Positions 39,898 through 49,841 are shown, counted from the first letter of the stretch. The stretch is 64,000 nt of DNA from Cobetia sp. L2A1 (GCF_009796845.1 NZ_CP047025.1:186001-250000); one strand, 5' to 3'. Translations and numbers: made by a program. Notes: generated from the sequence alone by a model not told the origin.

Positions 39898-39931
39898 TTT
39901 TGCAAAACAAGGCAGCGCTGCAATTTGCAAA
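39898..39931. promoter_or_regulatory. Clustered palindromes upstream of the sigma-54 promoter
   Basis: TTTTGCAAAA (39898-39907), GCAGCGCTGC (39912-39921) and TTTGCAAA (39924-39931), about 63-97 nt upstream of the predicted transcription start. This is where an enhancer-binding protein would sit. The rest of the 39757-40303 gap is AT-rich near the operon and shows no convincing gene. Confidence 0.5.
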
Positions 39932-40303
39932 AGGCGAAGCGATATGAGGAGAAGTACTAGAAAGGTGGTTGTTGATATGGAGAAGGGGCTGGTGCTTGAG
40001 TGGGGCCGTGATCAGGCAGGATATGCGGGAGTATCAGGCGGGAATCACGAGGGAGGATGACTGAGGTAAATTGTCAGTCATGTGTCGAGGGTTGGCTCAT
40101 GTTTTTCTGCTTGCCGAGACTGATGGGGCTGGTGCGCTGGTCAATGATCTTCTCACGCAGCATGAGATGGCTTGCCTATGAGTATTTTCTGAATTCAGGG
40201 GTTGAAGTTCTCGGGCGGGACCCTAGGTCGTCGTGTAGCAATGTTGAGAATTCACAGGATTTTCATCATCCATGCAGTTCCTTGTCCATTGAGGGAGAGC
40301 AAG

Positions 40304-41434
40304 ATGACGACTTCACATGCGAATGCTTTTCATGACACTGCCACTCGCCAGACCGCTGCTCGCCAAACCCGAGCCAATGAAGAGGCGACAGTCAGAGCCT
40401 CTGCCACCGGCCAGCGTCTTGGGACACGCGAGGTGGACGCTGATCGCAATCAGGCGCCGGAAGCCTATCTGGATAAATCCGGCAGCGATCGTGGTTCTGA
40501 TCCCTCCACTTCAGACAGCCCGGAGGATGCTTACCCGACACGTCTTGCCCAGCCGCCGCAGCACCTGTGGCAATCACGCAGTGAGCCAGTCGTGCATGCG
40601 CGCGCCGATGAAGGTCCGCTGGGGGCCGAGCAGCTCAAGCGCTTCAAGCGTGATGGTTTTCTGTTCGAGCCGGAATTACTGGCCCCGGACGAGGTAGAGG
40701 CGCTCAAGGCCGAATTGGCAGCGCTGCTCGACAATGACGAGTGGCAGGGCCGTGACTTCACCATCACTGAGCCCAAGAGCCACGAGATACGTTCAATATT
40801 CGCTGTGCACTTTCTCTCGCAGCGTTTCCGTCAGCTGGCAGAAGACCCACGGCTGATCGGGCGTGCGCGCCAGATTCTCGGCGGAGAGGTCTACGTTCAT
40901 CAGTCTCGAATCAACTACAAGCCGGGTTTTGAAGGCAAGGGCTTCAACTGGCATTCGGACTTCGAGACGTGGCACGCCGAGGATGGCATGCCGGAAATGC
41001 GCGCCGTCAGCGCCTCGATCATCCTGACCGACAATCACCACTTCAATGGTCCGCTGATGCTGATCCCCGGCTCGCATGAAGTCTTCGTGCACTGCCTCGG
41101 TGAGACGCCGGATGACAACCACAAGTCATCCTTGCAGGCGCAGAAGGTGGGGGTGCCCTCTCGCGAGGCATTGAGCGAGTTGATCGCCGAGCGCGGTATC
41201 GAAGCACCGACTGGCGCGGCCGGTGGCCTGCTGATGTTTGACTGCAACACCCTGCATGGCTCCAACGCCAACATGTCACCAGATCCGCGCAGTAACGCCT
41301 TCTTCGTCTATAACCGTGTCGATAATGCGATGCAGGCGCCATTTGCCGCCTCGCGTCCGCGGCCTGAGTTTCTGGCCCATCGTGATGACGGGGGCTGGGA
41401 TGCGCTCGAGCACACCGACGATGTCAGCCACTAG
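40304..41434 (+). CDS. ectD: Ectoine hydroxylase-like dioxygenase
   Basis: An Fe(II)/2-oxoglutarate dioxygenase that converts ectoine to 5-hydroxyectoine, a compatible solute. The signature FNWHSDFETWHAEDGMP carries the first His and Asp iron ligands; the second His is in the LHGSNAN region. The core (about residue 77 onward, YPTRLAQPP) matches EctD well. The first 75 residues are an extra, polar, probably disordered segment rich in Thr, Arg, Asp and Ser. GAGGGAG precedes the ATG. ectABC is not in the window, so the gene is apart from the synthesis operon. Confidence 0.9.
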   Translation: MTTSHANAFHDTATRQTAARQTRANEEATVRASATGQRLGTREVDADRNQAPEAYLDKSGSDRGSDPSTSDSPEDAYPTRLAQPPQHLWQSRSEPVVHARADEGPLGAEQLKRFKRDGFLFEPELLAPDEVEALKAELAALLDNDEWQGRDFTITEPKSHEIRSIFAVHFLSQRFRQLAEDPRLIGRARQILGGEVYVHQSRINYKPGFEGKGFNWHSDFETWHAEDGMPEMRAVSASIILTDNHHFNGPLMLIPGSHEVFVHCLGETPDDNHKSSLQAQKVGVPSREALSELIAERGIEAPTGAAGGLLMFDCNTLHGSNANMSPDPRSNAFFVYNRVDNAMQAPFAASRPRPEFLAHRDDGGWDALEHTDDVSH

Positions 41435-41606
41435 TGCAAAGAATGCCACGTGAGTGAATTGCCCCAGCGAACCGTTCTAGTGAACCCAGGATTCCGCCGG
41501 GGCAACGAAATCTCTGACGATAGTGCTGTAGTGGGCAGTAGTGGGGGCGGCGTAAGATTGCAGGCCTCTAGAACGGTGTACCTTCATGATTTGACAGGAG
41601 TCCTGC

Positions 41607-42341
41607 ATGCCGCTTGCTCAGCGTTTCACCCCTCGTTTCACTGATGGCCAAGTCTTTGCTCATGATCTGGGCAAGGCGGTATGCGTCGGTCGCAACTATG
41701 CCGCGCACGCAGAAGAGCTGGGCAATGAAGTGCCCAGTGAGCCACTGTTGTTCATCAAGCCGGCCACCAGCGTGGTCGAGCTCGAAAAGCCGCTGGCACT
41801 GTCGCGTCGTCGTGGTCAGTACCATTACGAAGCGGAACTGGCACTGCTGATCGGCAAGCCGCTATGTGAGGCCAGTGAAGAAGAAGCACTGGAAGCACTG
41901 GCGGGCATGGGTCTGGCGCTGGACCTGACCCTGCGCGAGCGCCAGAGCAAGCTCAAGGCCAAGGGCCAGCCGTGGGAACTGGCCAAGGCCTTTGATGGTA
42001 GTTGTCCGCTTTCGGTCTTCGTACCGCTGGAAGGGCCACGCTGGCGTAGCGCTGATGGCACCCTGCACGACGTTGATTTCCAGGCACTCAGCTATCGCTT
42101 CGCCATTGATGGAGAGCAGCGCCAGACTGCCGATACCCGCCTGATGCTGTTCCCCGTGGCGCGCCTGCTCAGCGAGATCAGCCACAGCTTCACGCTGCTG
42201 CCCGGCGATGTCGTGCTGACGGGCACGCCGGAAGGAGTCGGTGAGCTGAATCCGGAGCAATCGCTGGTACTGGCACTGGATGCACCGGACGGCAGCGGTG
42301 AACTGCTGCGCATAGCCTCGAGCACGCGTAGCGTCGCCTGA
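41607..42341 (+). CDS. Fumarylacetoacetate hydrolase family protein
   Basis: A 244-residue FAH-fold protein similar to the YcgM group, which includes acylpyruvate hydrolases and oxaloacetate decarboxylases. Seen: VGRNYAAHAEELGN near residue 28, EAELALLIGK with metal-binding Glu residues, and the C-terminal LLPGDVVLTGTPEGVGEL. The exact substrate cannot be assigned. A possible site CAGGAG lies upstream. A single gene closed by a terminator. Confidence 0.88.
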   Translation: MPLAQRFTPRFTDGQVFAHDLGKAVCVGRNYAAHAEELGNEVPSEPLLFIKPATSVVELEKPLALSRRRGQYHYEAELALLIGKPLCEASEEEALEALAGMGLALDLTLRERQSKLKAKGQPWELAKAFDGSCPLSVFVPLEGPRWRSADGTLHDVDFQALSYRFAIDGEQRQTADTRLMLFPVARLLSEISHSFTLLPGDVVLTGTPEGVGELNPEQSLVLALDAPDGSGELLRIASSTRSVA

Positions 42342-42383
42342 TCTTCGTTTCGCCAGTTTTCCCTCTGGCAGTACGAAAACACG

Positions 42384-42415
42384 AAAGCCCCTGCCGGTTA
42401 CCCGGCAGGGGCTTT
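42384..42415 (+). terminator. Terminator after the FAH gene
   Basis: A 14-bp stem (42384-42397 with 42402-42415) and a run of six T. Also faces the speA end, so it may act both ways. Confidence 0.88.
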
Positions 42416-42454
42416 TTTCATGGTACTTGCAGGGCCGTTCTTGAGTGCTGCGGC

Positions 42455-44353
42455 TCAGCTCTCGAGGTAGGTATAGCCGTCGAGGCCCGCCTTGAGGTCT
42501 TCCAGCAGATCAGCCTGTTCCAATACACTCAGGCCAGAGGCCTTCAGCTGACGGGCCAGGCGTACTGCCAGGTGATCCGGATCGAAGTTCACGTAACGCA
42601 GTACCTGCGCGACGCTATCGCCCTGAATGGCATGTGATAGTTGCCACTGGCCGTCTTCGCCCAGGCTTGCATCCACTGAGTCGGTATCACCGAACAGATT
42701 GTGCAGATCACCGAGAATCTCTTGATAGGCGCCGACCATGAAGAAGCCCAGCAACTTCTCTTCATCGTCATTCCACTCTGGCAGCGGCAGGGTCGCATCA
42801 AGCCCCTGGTCATCCACGTAGGTGTCGATACGGCCATCGCTGTCGCAGGTGATGTCCTGAATCACGCCACGGCGCGTCGGCGCACGATCCAGCCCTGTCA
42901 GCGGTAGAATCGGGAAGATCTGCTCGATGCCCCAGATGTCCGGCAGTGACTGGAACAGCGAGAAATTGACGAACAGCTTGTCGGCCAGCTTCTCGTTCAG
43001 CTCATCCAGCACCATTCGGTGCGAGCGCTGACGAGCATCGAGGCGCGTCGAGAGGCTACGGCATACCGTGGTGTAGATGGCTTCGGCCTCGGCGCGAATG
43101 GCAATACTCGCCAGGCCCATCACGAAGCGTTCCTGCACCTGCTTCTGCGCATGCACGACAGCATGATAGATCTCGACCAGCTCACGTGGCTCCAGCGGGC
43201 CATCGAGGCGATCGGCCTGAGCCCACAGCGCAGCGATCTGCAGATCATCCTCACGGCGAATCGGCAGTGGCAGGTCGACACGCTCCTCGCCGATCACGTC
43301 TGTCACCAGCACGGCGTGATGCGCCGTCAGGGCGCGGCCGGATTCAGAGATGATGTGCGGATGCGGCAAGTCATGCGCTTCACAGACCGCATGGAAGGCA
43401 CCGACCACATAGTCAGCGTACTCACGCATGGAATAGTTGAGCGAGCAGGCGCTTTCCGAATGCGTTCCTTCGTAGTCGACTCCCAGGCCACCGCCGACAT
43501 CGACGATCTCGACACCAGCACCCGCCTCATGCAAGCCCTGGTAGAAGCGTGCACATTCCGCCAGGCCGCGCTGGATATCACTGATATCCGCGATCTGGGA
43601 GCCGAGGTGGAAGTGAACCAGCTTGAGGCAGTCTAGAGCATCGACTTCGCGCAAACGCTCGACCAGCGCGATGATCTGGCTGGCGGTCAGCCCGAACTTG
43701 GATTTCTCGCCGCCGGTATTCTGCCAGTTGCCCTTGCCGATGGTCGCCAGACGGGCGCGCAGGCCGATGCGTGGACGCACGCCCAGGCGCTCGGCCTCTT
43801 CCAGCACCAGCTCAAGCTCGCTGGCCTTCTCGACCACCAGATGCACGCGATGGCCGAGCTTTTCGCCCATCAGCGCCAACCGCACGTATTCGCGGTCCTT
43901 GTAGCCGTTGCAGACGATCACTGACGGGCCGTTGTCCGACAGCGCCAGTACCGCCAGCAGCTCCGGCTTGCTGCCGGCTTCCAGGCCGACTCGTCCGCGT
44001 GAGCGCTCGTTGGTCGCCAGCAGCTCTTCGACGACGCGACGCTGCTGATTGACCTTGATGGGATACACCGCGGTATAGCTTGAGCCATAGCCGCGTGACT
44101 CAATGGCGGCATCGAAGGCGGCACACAGCTGCTCGACGCGGTCATGCAGGATGTCGGCAAAGCGGATCAGCAGCGGCAGGCGCAGGCCTTGCTCGCGTGC
44201 CTTGTGGATCAACGAGATCAGTGGCAACGCGGGGGTGCCCGGCTCGCCCTGAGGGCGGACGAGTGTCAGGCCATCCTGACCGACGTCGAAATAGCCGCTG
44301 CCCCATTGGTCAATGTTATAGGTACGGCGTGCTTCGGCTGCAAAGGAGGTCAT
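42455..44353 (-). CDS. speA: Biosynthetic arginine decarboxylase
   Basis: Decarboxylates arginine to agmatine, the first step of putrescine synthesis by the agmatine route. A fold-type III PLP enzyme of 632 residues: the PLP lysine is in VYPIKVNQQ (near residue 95), and the VHFHLGSQI and VDVGGGLGVDYEG blocks of the barrel and the C-terminal beta domain are present. I start at MTSFAAEARR (ATG 44353, GGAGA upstream). thrB lies upstream on the same strand, separated by 240 nt and a small hairpin. Confidence 0.95.
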   Translation of the reverse strand: MTSFAAEARRTYNIDQWGSGYFDVGQDGLTLVRPQGEPGTPALPLISLIHKAREQGLRLPLLIRFADILHDRVEQLCAAFDAAIESRGYGSSYTAVYPIKVNQQRRVVEELLATNERSRGRVGLEAGSKPELLAVLALSDNGPSVIVCNGYKDREYVRLALMGEKLGHRVHLVVEKASELELVLEEAERLGVRPRIGLRARLATIGKGNWQNTGGEKSKFGLTASQIIALVERLREVDALDCLKLVHFHLGSQIADISDIQRGLAECARFYQGLHEAGAGVEIVDVGGGLGVDYEGTHSESACSLNYSMREYADYVVGAFHAVCEAHDLPHPHIISESGRALTAHHAVLVTDVIGEERVDLPLPIRREDDLQIAALWAQADRLDGPLEPRELVEIYHAVVHAQKQVQERFVMGLASIAIRAEAEAIYTTVCRSLSTRLDARQRSHRMVLDELNEKLADKLFVNFSLFQSLPDIWGIEQIFPILPLTGLDRAPTRRGVIQDITCDSDGRIDTYVDDQGLDATLPLPEWNDDEEKLLGFFMVGAYQEILGDLHNLFGDTDSVDASLGEDGQWQLSHAIQGDSVAQVLRYVNFDPDHLAVRLARQLKASGLSVLEQADLLEDLKAGLDGYTYLES

Positions 44354-44483
44354 CGCGGTCTCCGGAGATGGACGGCGTGAAGATAAGCCCGACAGCGCCG
44401 CATCCACATGAGATAAGGCGCATCAATAAAGTGAGCGCGTCATGTGAAGAGTGTGGGCGCGGCAGCGCCGGAGAAGACAAGGA

Positions 44484-44504
44484 CGCCCGCACGGAATGCG
44501 GGCG
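44484..44504 (-). terminator. Hairpin after thrB
   Basis: An 8-bp GC-rich stem CGCCCGCA/TGCGGGCG with a 5-nt loop; a weak terminator candidate. Confidence 0.5.
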
Positions 44505-44596
44505 CTCAGGGGGCGCATTATGCCTGCTGACAGGCTGCAGGCAATCGCTTTCACGCGTGACAGCGTGAGGAATGTCGAAATGTCCACCGTCTCGAA

Positions 44597-45559
44597 TCAG
44601 ACCGGTAGCGCTGCGTCGGGCAGCGGCAGGACGCCTTCTTCGATGCGACGGCCCAGCAGCTGACGATATTGTGACGGATCTTTCGGCGTCAGGCTGTGCG
44701 CAGGCGGATCGACATACACCACCAGCAGGCGTGATAGCCAGTAACGCAGCGCAGTCATGCGCAACATCGTCGGCCATAGGCGGCGTTCGTCGGCATTCAT
44801 CGGGCGCTCTGCAAGATAGGCGCCGAGCAGGGCGTCATGACGTGCGACATCCAGGCGGCCATCTTCACCGGAGCACCAGTCATTGACCACGATCGACAGA
44901 TCGAAGATCAGGTCGCCAGTGCAACCGTTGTAGAAGTCGATGATGCCGCCGAGGCGATCGCCATCAAACAGGGTGTTATCGCGGAACAGGTCGCCGTGCA
45001 GCGTGCCCTGTGGAAGATCAACACCACTGAAGGCCTCTTCACAGATATCTATCTCGTCGGCCATCAACGCCTGATCGCTCGGTGTCAGATAGGCGAGCAC
45101 CTTGTGGTGCATCGGCTTGATCCAGTGCAGATCACGTGTATTGGGGCGCTGGCCAGTGAAGTGGCGCGATACGGCGTGCATGCGGCCGAGTGCGGCACCA
45201 ATCTCGGTGCATTGAGCCACATTGGGTGCGACAGGCCACTGCCCCGGCATGCGCGGGAAGAGTAGCGCAGGCTTGCCGGCCAGCATCTTGAGCGCCTGGC
45301 CGTCGTTGTCATGCAGTGGGCCCGGTACGGGCAGCTTGTGATTGGCGAGGAAGTCGAGCAACTCGACGAAGAAGGGCAGCTCATCGTGCTCGCCCTGTTC
45401 GAAGAGAGTCAGCACCATCTCACGGCGATCCGTGGTGACGAAGAAGGTCGAGTTCTCGGTACCGTGCGCGACATCCTCAAGGGAGGTCAGTGTGCCTGCG
45501 TCGTACTCTGCCAGAAACTGTGCGACCTGCTCGTGGCTCAGGGGGGTAAAGACTGCCAT
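44597..45559 (-). CDS. thrB: Homoserine kinase, APH-fold type
   Basis: Phosphorylates homoserine for threonine synthesis. It belongs to the aminoglycoside-phosphotransferase-fold type found in Pseudomonas, not the GHMP type of E. coli: HGTENSTFFV near the N-terminus, the catalytic GTLHGDLFRDNTLF (near residue 195) and the metal-binding IIDFYNG. 320 residues, normal for this type. It lies 162 nt from the DUF2782 gene, near polA, as in Pseudomonas relatives. Confidence 0.93.
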   Translation of the reverse strand: MAVFTPLSHEQVAQFLAEYDAGTLTSLEDVAHGTENSTFFVTTDRREMVLTLFEQGEHDELPFFVELLDFLANHKLPVPGPLHDNDGQALKMLAGKPALLFPRMPGQWPVAPNVAQCTEIGAALGRMHAVSRHFTGQRPNTRDLHWIKPMHHKVLAYLTPSDQALMADEIDICEEAFSGVDLPQGTLHGDLFRDNTLFDGDRLGGIIDFYNGCTGDLIFDLSIVVNDWCSGEDGRLDVARHDALLGAYLAERPMNADERRLWPTMLRMTALRYWLSRLLVVYVDPPAHSLTPKDPSQYRQLLGRRIEEGVLPLPDAALPV

Positions 45560-45721
45560 CTGTGACTCTCGCCGAATGTGCCTGTCCCAGCGCTGCCCTG
45601 CACGTCATGAGCGTGCAGGGCAGCGGAAGGAATTATTGTAGGGATGCAGAGGTGAGACTGCGCCCAAGGGCAGGCCGCCAGGATCAGGCCTGCCATCAGG
45701 CATATTACTGACTGGAGCTTA

Positions 45722-46051
45722 TCATTTTTTACGCGCCCAGCCCGGCACCTGCAGCTGGCTTGCATTTTTTACGCCGGACTTGATGAAATTGCCGTTGCCA
45801 TCGCTGTCGAGCAGGAAGAAGGACGGCGCGCTCTTGGGGATGATCTCGATCGCGAACAGCTGGCCGTTGACGCGATATTCACGCAGCGTGCGGTCATCCT
45901 GCTGGCGGCTGGTGACCTGCGGCTTGGGGGCGTCACTCTCGGCCACGGCCAGTGGTGCGCTCAGGCTGGTGACCGCCACCAGCAGGCTGGCGGCCAGCAG
46001 GCGAGGCAGTGTCAAGGTAGAACGCGTGGCGGAAGATGCAATCGTGCGCAT
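45722..46051 (-). CDS. DUF2782 family periplasmic protein
   Basis: A 109-residue protein of unknown function with a Sec signal peptide (about residues 1-29, cleavage near AVAES). The mature part matches the DUF2782 pattern: REYRVNGQLFAIEIIPKSAPSFFLLDSDGNGNF and a C-terminal VPGWARKK. The ATG at 46051 is preceded by AGGAG. It sits between thrB and the divergent polA, its standard location. Confidence 0.85.
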   Translation of the reverse strand: MRTIASSATRSTLTLPRLLAASLLVAVTSLSAPLAVAESDAPKPQVTSRQQDDRTLREYRVNGQLFAIEIIPKSAPSFFLLDSDGNGNFIKSGVKNASQLQVPGWARKK

Positions 46052-46297
46052 GGCATGTCTCCTGAGCGCAAAAGTCCTGTGCGCTGACGTACAGAAGGGA
46101 GGTTTGCCTGTCGTCTGGCAATCAGGCGCTCCCGTTGCAGGCAGTTTACGCCGCCCGTCTCTCGGCTGCACTAGCCCACCTGCGTGTCGTTGATGGTGGA
46201 TGGCGGCTGGGCGTGTCGTCAGCCCTTGCGTATCATGAGCGCATTGCCGCCGGCGTTTACCCCGGCCCCACCTTTCAGCCTACGGATGCGACTGCTC

Positions 46298-49180
46298 ATG
46301 GCCGCCACGCCGATCGTTCTCGTCGATGGATCTTCCTATCTCTATCGCGCCTTTCACGCCCTGCCGCCGCTGACCACCTCCAAAGGGCTGCCGACCGGCG
46401 CCGTGAAGGGGGTGATCAACATGCTCAAGAGCCTGATTCGCCAGTACCCGGATAGCCCCATGGCGGTCGTGTTCGATGCCAAGGGCAAGACCTTCCGCGA
46501 TGACATGTACGCCGAGTACAAGGCGCAGCGCCCGCCGATGCCGGATGACCTGCGTCTGCAGATTGAACCGTTGCATGCCTGCGTGCGCGCTCTCGGACTG
46601 CCGCTGCTGTGTGTCACGGGTGTCGAGGCGGATGACGTCATCGGTACCCTGGCGCGCCTGGCGACCGAGGCCGGGCGTGATGCCGTCATCTCTACCGGCG
46701 ACAAGGACATGGCGCAGCTGGTGAATGAGCACATCACGCTGGTCAACACCATGAAGAACGAGACGCTGGACGTGGACGGCGTCACCGAGAAGTTCGGCAT
46801 TCCGCCGAATCTGATCATCGATTTCCTGGCGCTGATGGGTGACAAGGTCGACAACATTCCCGGCGTACCGGGTGTGGGCGAGAAGACCGCACTGGGCCTG
46901 CTGCAAGGCATGGAAGGCGGTCTCGACACCATCTATGGCGATCTGGATCGCATCAAGACGCTCAGCTTCCGTGGCGCCAAGACTCTGGCCAAGAAGATGG
47001 AAGCGCATCGCGACGAGGCCTATCTCTCCTATCGCCTCGCCACCATCAAGCTGGATTGCGAGCTGGAACACGGCCTGGATGATCTCGCGATTGCCGCGCC
47101 GGACACCGCTGCGCTGGTCGAGCTGTATAAAGAGATGGAATTCAGGGCGTGGCTGAAGGAGCTGCAGGAAGGCGGTGACATGGCCGCCACGCCGCACGCC
47201 GACGAGAAGGACAGCGGTGTGGCCGCGACAGATCTGTTCGGTGACAGCATCGCGGCGGTGGCGACTCCTGCCGCTGGCAAGGACAAGGCCGCCTCGGCGC
47301 CCACGCCGGTACTTGAAGTGGAAGGCGACGAGGACATGACGCCTGACGTGCTGCCGCCGCGTGAAGCGCGCAACTATCGCGCCATCACCACACAGGCCGA
47401 ACTGGATGAGTGGCTCGAGCGCGTGCGCAAGAGTTCCTCGCTGTGCTTCGATCTCGAGACCACTAGCCTCAACTACATGGAAGCCGATATCGTCGGCATC
47501 GGCATGGCACTGGAAGTCGGTGAGGCCGTCTACATTCCGGTCGCGCACAGCTATCTGGATGCCCCCGCACAGCTGGACCGCAAGGCGGTACTGGCGGCGC
47601 TGACGCCGATTCTGGCCGACTCCGCCATCACCAAGATTGGCCAGAACCTCAAGTACGATATCGAGGTGCTGGCGCGCTACGATATTCCCGTCTCTGGCCC
47701 ACTGGCCGACACCATGTTGATGTCCTACGTGCTCAACTCCACGGTGACACGTCACGACATGGATTCGCTGGCGCTCAAGTATCTGGGTGAAACGACCATC
47801 AGCTTCACCGATATCGCGGGCAAGGGCGCCAAGCAGCTGACCTTTGATCAGATCGCGCTGGAAGAGGCGATGCCCTATGCCTGTGAAGATGTCGATATCA
47901 CCCTGCGTCTAGCGGCGCTGCTGGGGCCACAGGTCGCCAGAACCGGCCGTCTGGAAGAGGTGCTCCAACAGCTCGAATTTCCGCTGATTCCGGTGCTGGC
48001 GCGTATCGAGCGCAATGGTGTCGCGATTGACCCGGAGCGGCTGCACACCCAGACGCGTGAGCTGATCGAGCAGATTCATACAGCCGAGAAAGAAGCCTTT
48101 GCGCTGGCGGGCCGTGAGTTCAATCTCGCCTCGCCCAAGCAGCTGGGGGAAATCCTCTTCGAGGAGCAGAAGCTGCCGGTCAAGAAGAAGACGCCCAAGG
48201 GCGCGCCGTCGACGGCTGAAGCGGTGCTGGAAGAGCTGGCGCTGGACTTTCCGCTGCCCAAGATCATCATGCGCCATCGCGGCATGACCAAGCTCAAGAG
48301 CACCTATACCGACAAGCTGCCGCAGCTGGTGAATCCGGTCACGCGTCGTCTGCACACCAGCTATCACCAGGCGGTGACCGCGACGGGGCGTCTGTCATCG
48401 TCTGATCCGAATCTGCAGAACATTCCGGTGCGCAGCGAAGAGGGGCGGCGTATTCGTCAGGCCTTCATCGCACGTCCCGGTTATCGCATCGTCGCGGCGG
48501 ATTACTCGCAGATCGAACTGCGCATCATGGCGCACCTCTCGGGGGACAAGGGGCTGCTGTCAGCCTTCGCCGACAACCGCGATGTGCACGCTGCCACGGC
48601 GGCGGAAGTCTTCGGTGTCGAGGAGTCGCGTGTCAGCACGGACCAGCGCCGCAGCGCCAAGGCGATCAACTTCGGGCTGATCTACGGCATGTCGTCGTGG
48701 GGGCTGTCGCGTCAGCTCAATATCGAACCGGGCAAGGCCAAGACCTATATCGAACGCTACTTCGATCGCTATCCGGGCGTTGCGACCTACATGGAAGACA
48801 CGCGCCGTCTGGCCGCTGATCAGGGCTATGTCGAAACCATCTTCGGCCGTCGCCTCTATTTGCCGGAAATCGGCTCGCGCAATCACGCGCGCCGCAGTGC
48901 CGCCGAACGCACCGCCATCAACGCCCCGATGCAAGGCAGCGCCGCTGACATCATCAAGCGCGCCATGATCGACGTGGATGCCTGGCTGGCGGACAGTGAT
49001 TCAGGCTACGACGCCATGATGGTCATGCAGGTACACGATGAACTCGTCTTCGAAGTCGCCGAAGCGCAAGTCGACGCCTTCATGAAAGACGTTGCCCAAC
49101 GCATGCAAGACGCCGCCGCCCTCGACGTCCCGCTGCTCGTCGAAGTCGAGCAAGGCGACAACTGGGAAGAAGCGCATTAG
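46298..49180 (+). CDS. polA: DNA polymerase I
   Basis: Repair and Okazaki-fragment polymerase, 960 residues. Seen in order: 5' nuclease domain from VLVDGSSYLYRAFHALPPL (residues 7-25) with the VEADDVIGTLA acidic motif; an Ala/Asp-rich linker near 295-350, longer than in E. coli; 3'-5' exonuclease domain with the intact acidic pair in CFDLETTSL; polymerase domain with motif A DYSQIELRIMAHL, motif B RRSAKAINFGLIYG and motif C QVHDELVFEV. The ATG at 46298 matches the family start; the ATG at 46286 is an alternative. An AT-rich insert follows. Confidence 0.96.
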   Translation: MAATPIVLVDGSSYLYRAFHALPPLTTSKGLPTGAVKGVINMLKSLIRQYPDSPMAVVFDAKGKTFRDDMYAEYKAQRPPMPDDLRLQIEPLHACVRALGLPLLCVTGVEADDVIGTLARLATEAGRDAVISTGDKDMAQLVNEHITLVNTMKNETLDVDGVTEKFGIPPNLIIDFLALMGDKVDNIPGVPGVGEKTALGLLQGMEGGLDTIYGDLDRIKTLSFRGAKTLAKKMEAHRDEAYLSYRLATIKLDCELEHGLDDLAIAAPDTAALVELYKEMEFRAWLKELQEGGDMAATPHADEKDSGVAATDLFGDSIAAVATPAAGKDKAASAPTPVLEVEGDEDMTPDVLPPREARNYRAITTQAELDEWLERVRKSSSLCFDLETTSLNYMEADIVGIGMALEVGEAVYIPVAHSYLDAPAQLDRKAVLAALTPILADSAITKIGQNLKYDIEVLARYDIPVSGPLADTMLMSYVLNSTVTRHDMDSLALKYLGETTISFTDIAGKGAKQLTFDQIALEEAMPYACEDVDITLRLAALLGPQVARTGRLEEVLQQLEFPLIPVLARIERNGVAIDPERLHTQTRELIEQIHTAEKEAFALAGREFNLASPKQLGEILFEEQKLPVKKKTPKGAPSTAEAVLEELALDFPLPKIIMRHRGMTKLKSTYTDKLPQLVNPVTRRLHTSYHQAVTATGRLSSSDPNLQNIPVRSEEGRRIRQAFIARPGYRIVAADYSQIELRIMAHLSGDKGLLSAFADNRDVHAATAAEVFGVEESRVSTDQRRSAKAINFGLIYGMSSWGLSRQLNIEPGKAKTYIERYFDRYPGVATYMEDTRRLAADQGYVETIFGRRLYLPEIGSRNHARRSAAERTAINAPMQGSAADIIKRAMIDVDAWLADSDSGYDAMMVMQVHDELVFEVAEAQVDAFMKDVAQRMQDAAALDVPLLVEVEQGDNWEEAH

Positions 49181-49201
49181 GTTTTAATTTAAAAAGTATA
49201 G

Positions 49202-49236
49202 AAAAGCCAAGATTGATGATTTCGGTCTTGGCTTTT
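49202..49236. terminator. Bidirectional terminator after polA
   Basis: An 11-bp stem AAAAGCCAAGA/TCTTGGCTTTT with A and T runs, between convergent polA and the HEPN-like gene. Confidence 0.82.
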
Positions 49237-49244
49237 AATGTTAT

Positions 49245-49841
49245 TTATTTACCCTCGAAGCAGTGCTCTAACTCCGGATCTATCGAGAACATATATTGGC
49301 GAAGTTCGTTTACATAATCCTCTAACTCCTTCATTGTTGTTATTTCGGCAAGGTTTTCTTTACAATCGTACTCTTTTTCTAATTCCACTGCGTGATCGGT
49401 GTTTTTGTGTCTACATATAACGGTCGCACATATATAGACGCAGTATTCTGAAAGCAGCATTATTTCTGCATAGCTCTTGGGCACTTCAGCATCGAAATAG
49501 CGCTTTTTTAGGCATGTTATCTTTCCATTTTTATTATCGTCCCTAAACCCATGTGCTAGCATAGTATTTCGCATACCTTCTATGCCTCGCCACTTTTTTA
49601 TTCTATCGATAGCAGGTTTAACTATTTTCATTGTTTCTCTGACTCTTAAATCGTCTCTTGCATAAGTGTTGAACCTCTTCCATTTGTTCATAATAGAGTA
49701 TATATCTATAATCATCTTGATGCTGATTGAGAATTTTAGTTCTTCATCTTGCTTGTAACGCCTTATTAATTTCAGGTCACTTTCCATAAGGCCTTTTATT
49801 GCACCAAGGATTACTATTGAGTCTTGTAGTGCCGTGGACAT
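49245..49841 (-). CDS. HEPN-like protein in an AT-rich insert
   Basis: A 198-residue, mostly helical protein that I do not recognise as a named family. It contains RNTMLAH (Arg91 to His97), the R-x(4-6)-H pattern with the polar residue after Arg that marks HEPN nucleases of toxin-antitoxin and abortive-infection systems. Codon use and base composition are strongly AT-rich compared with every neighbour, which suggests recent acquisition. No antitoxin gene is visible beside it, so a toxin or defence role is only a proposal. The start at 49841 has GGAGG upstream; a GTG opens the frame 5 codons earlier. Confidence 0.65.
   Translation of the reverse strand: MSTALQDSIVILGAIKGLMESDLKLIRRYKQDEELKFSISIKMIIDIYSIMNKWKRFNTYARDDLRVRETMKIVKPAIDRIKKWRGIEGMRNTMLAHGFRDDNKNGKITCLKKRYFDAEVPKSYAEIMLLSEYCVYICATVICRHKNTDHAVELEKEYDCKENLAEITTMKELEDYVNELRQYMFSIDPELEHCFEGK

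Noticed and set aside
40057..40335. Small plus-strand frame before ectD
   Set aside because: No ribosome site, no domain, and it overlaps the ectD start with its better signals.
46280..47755. Open frame of 491 codons antisense to polA
   Set aside because: No recognisable domain, and polA on the other strand is complete and motif-rich.
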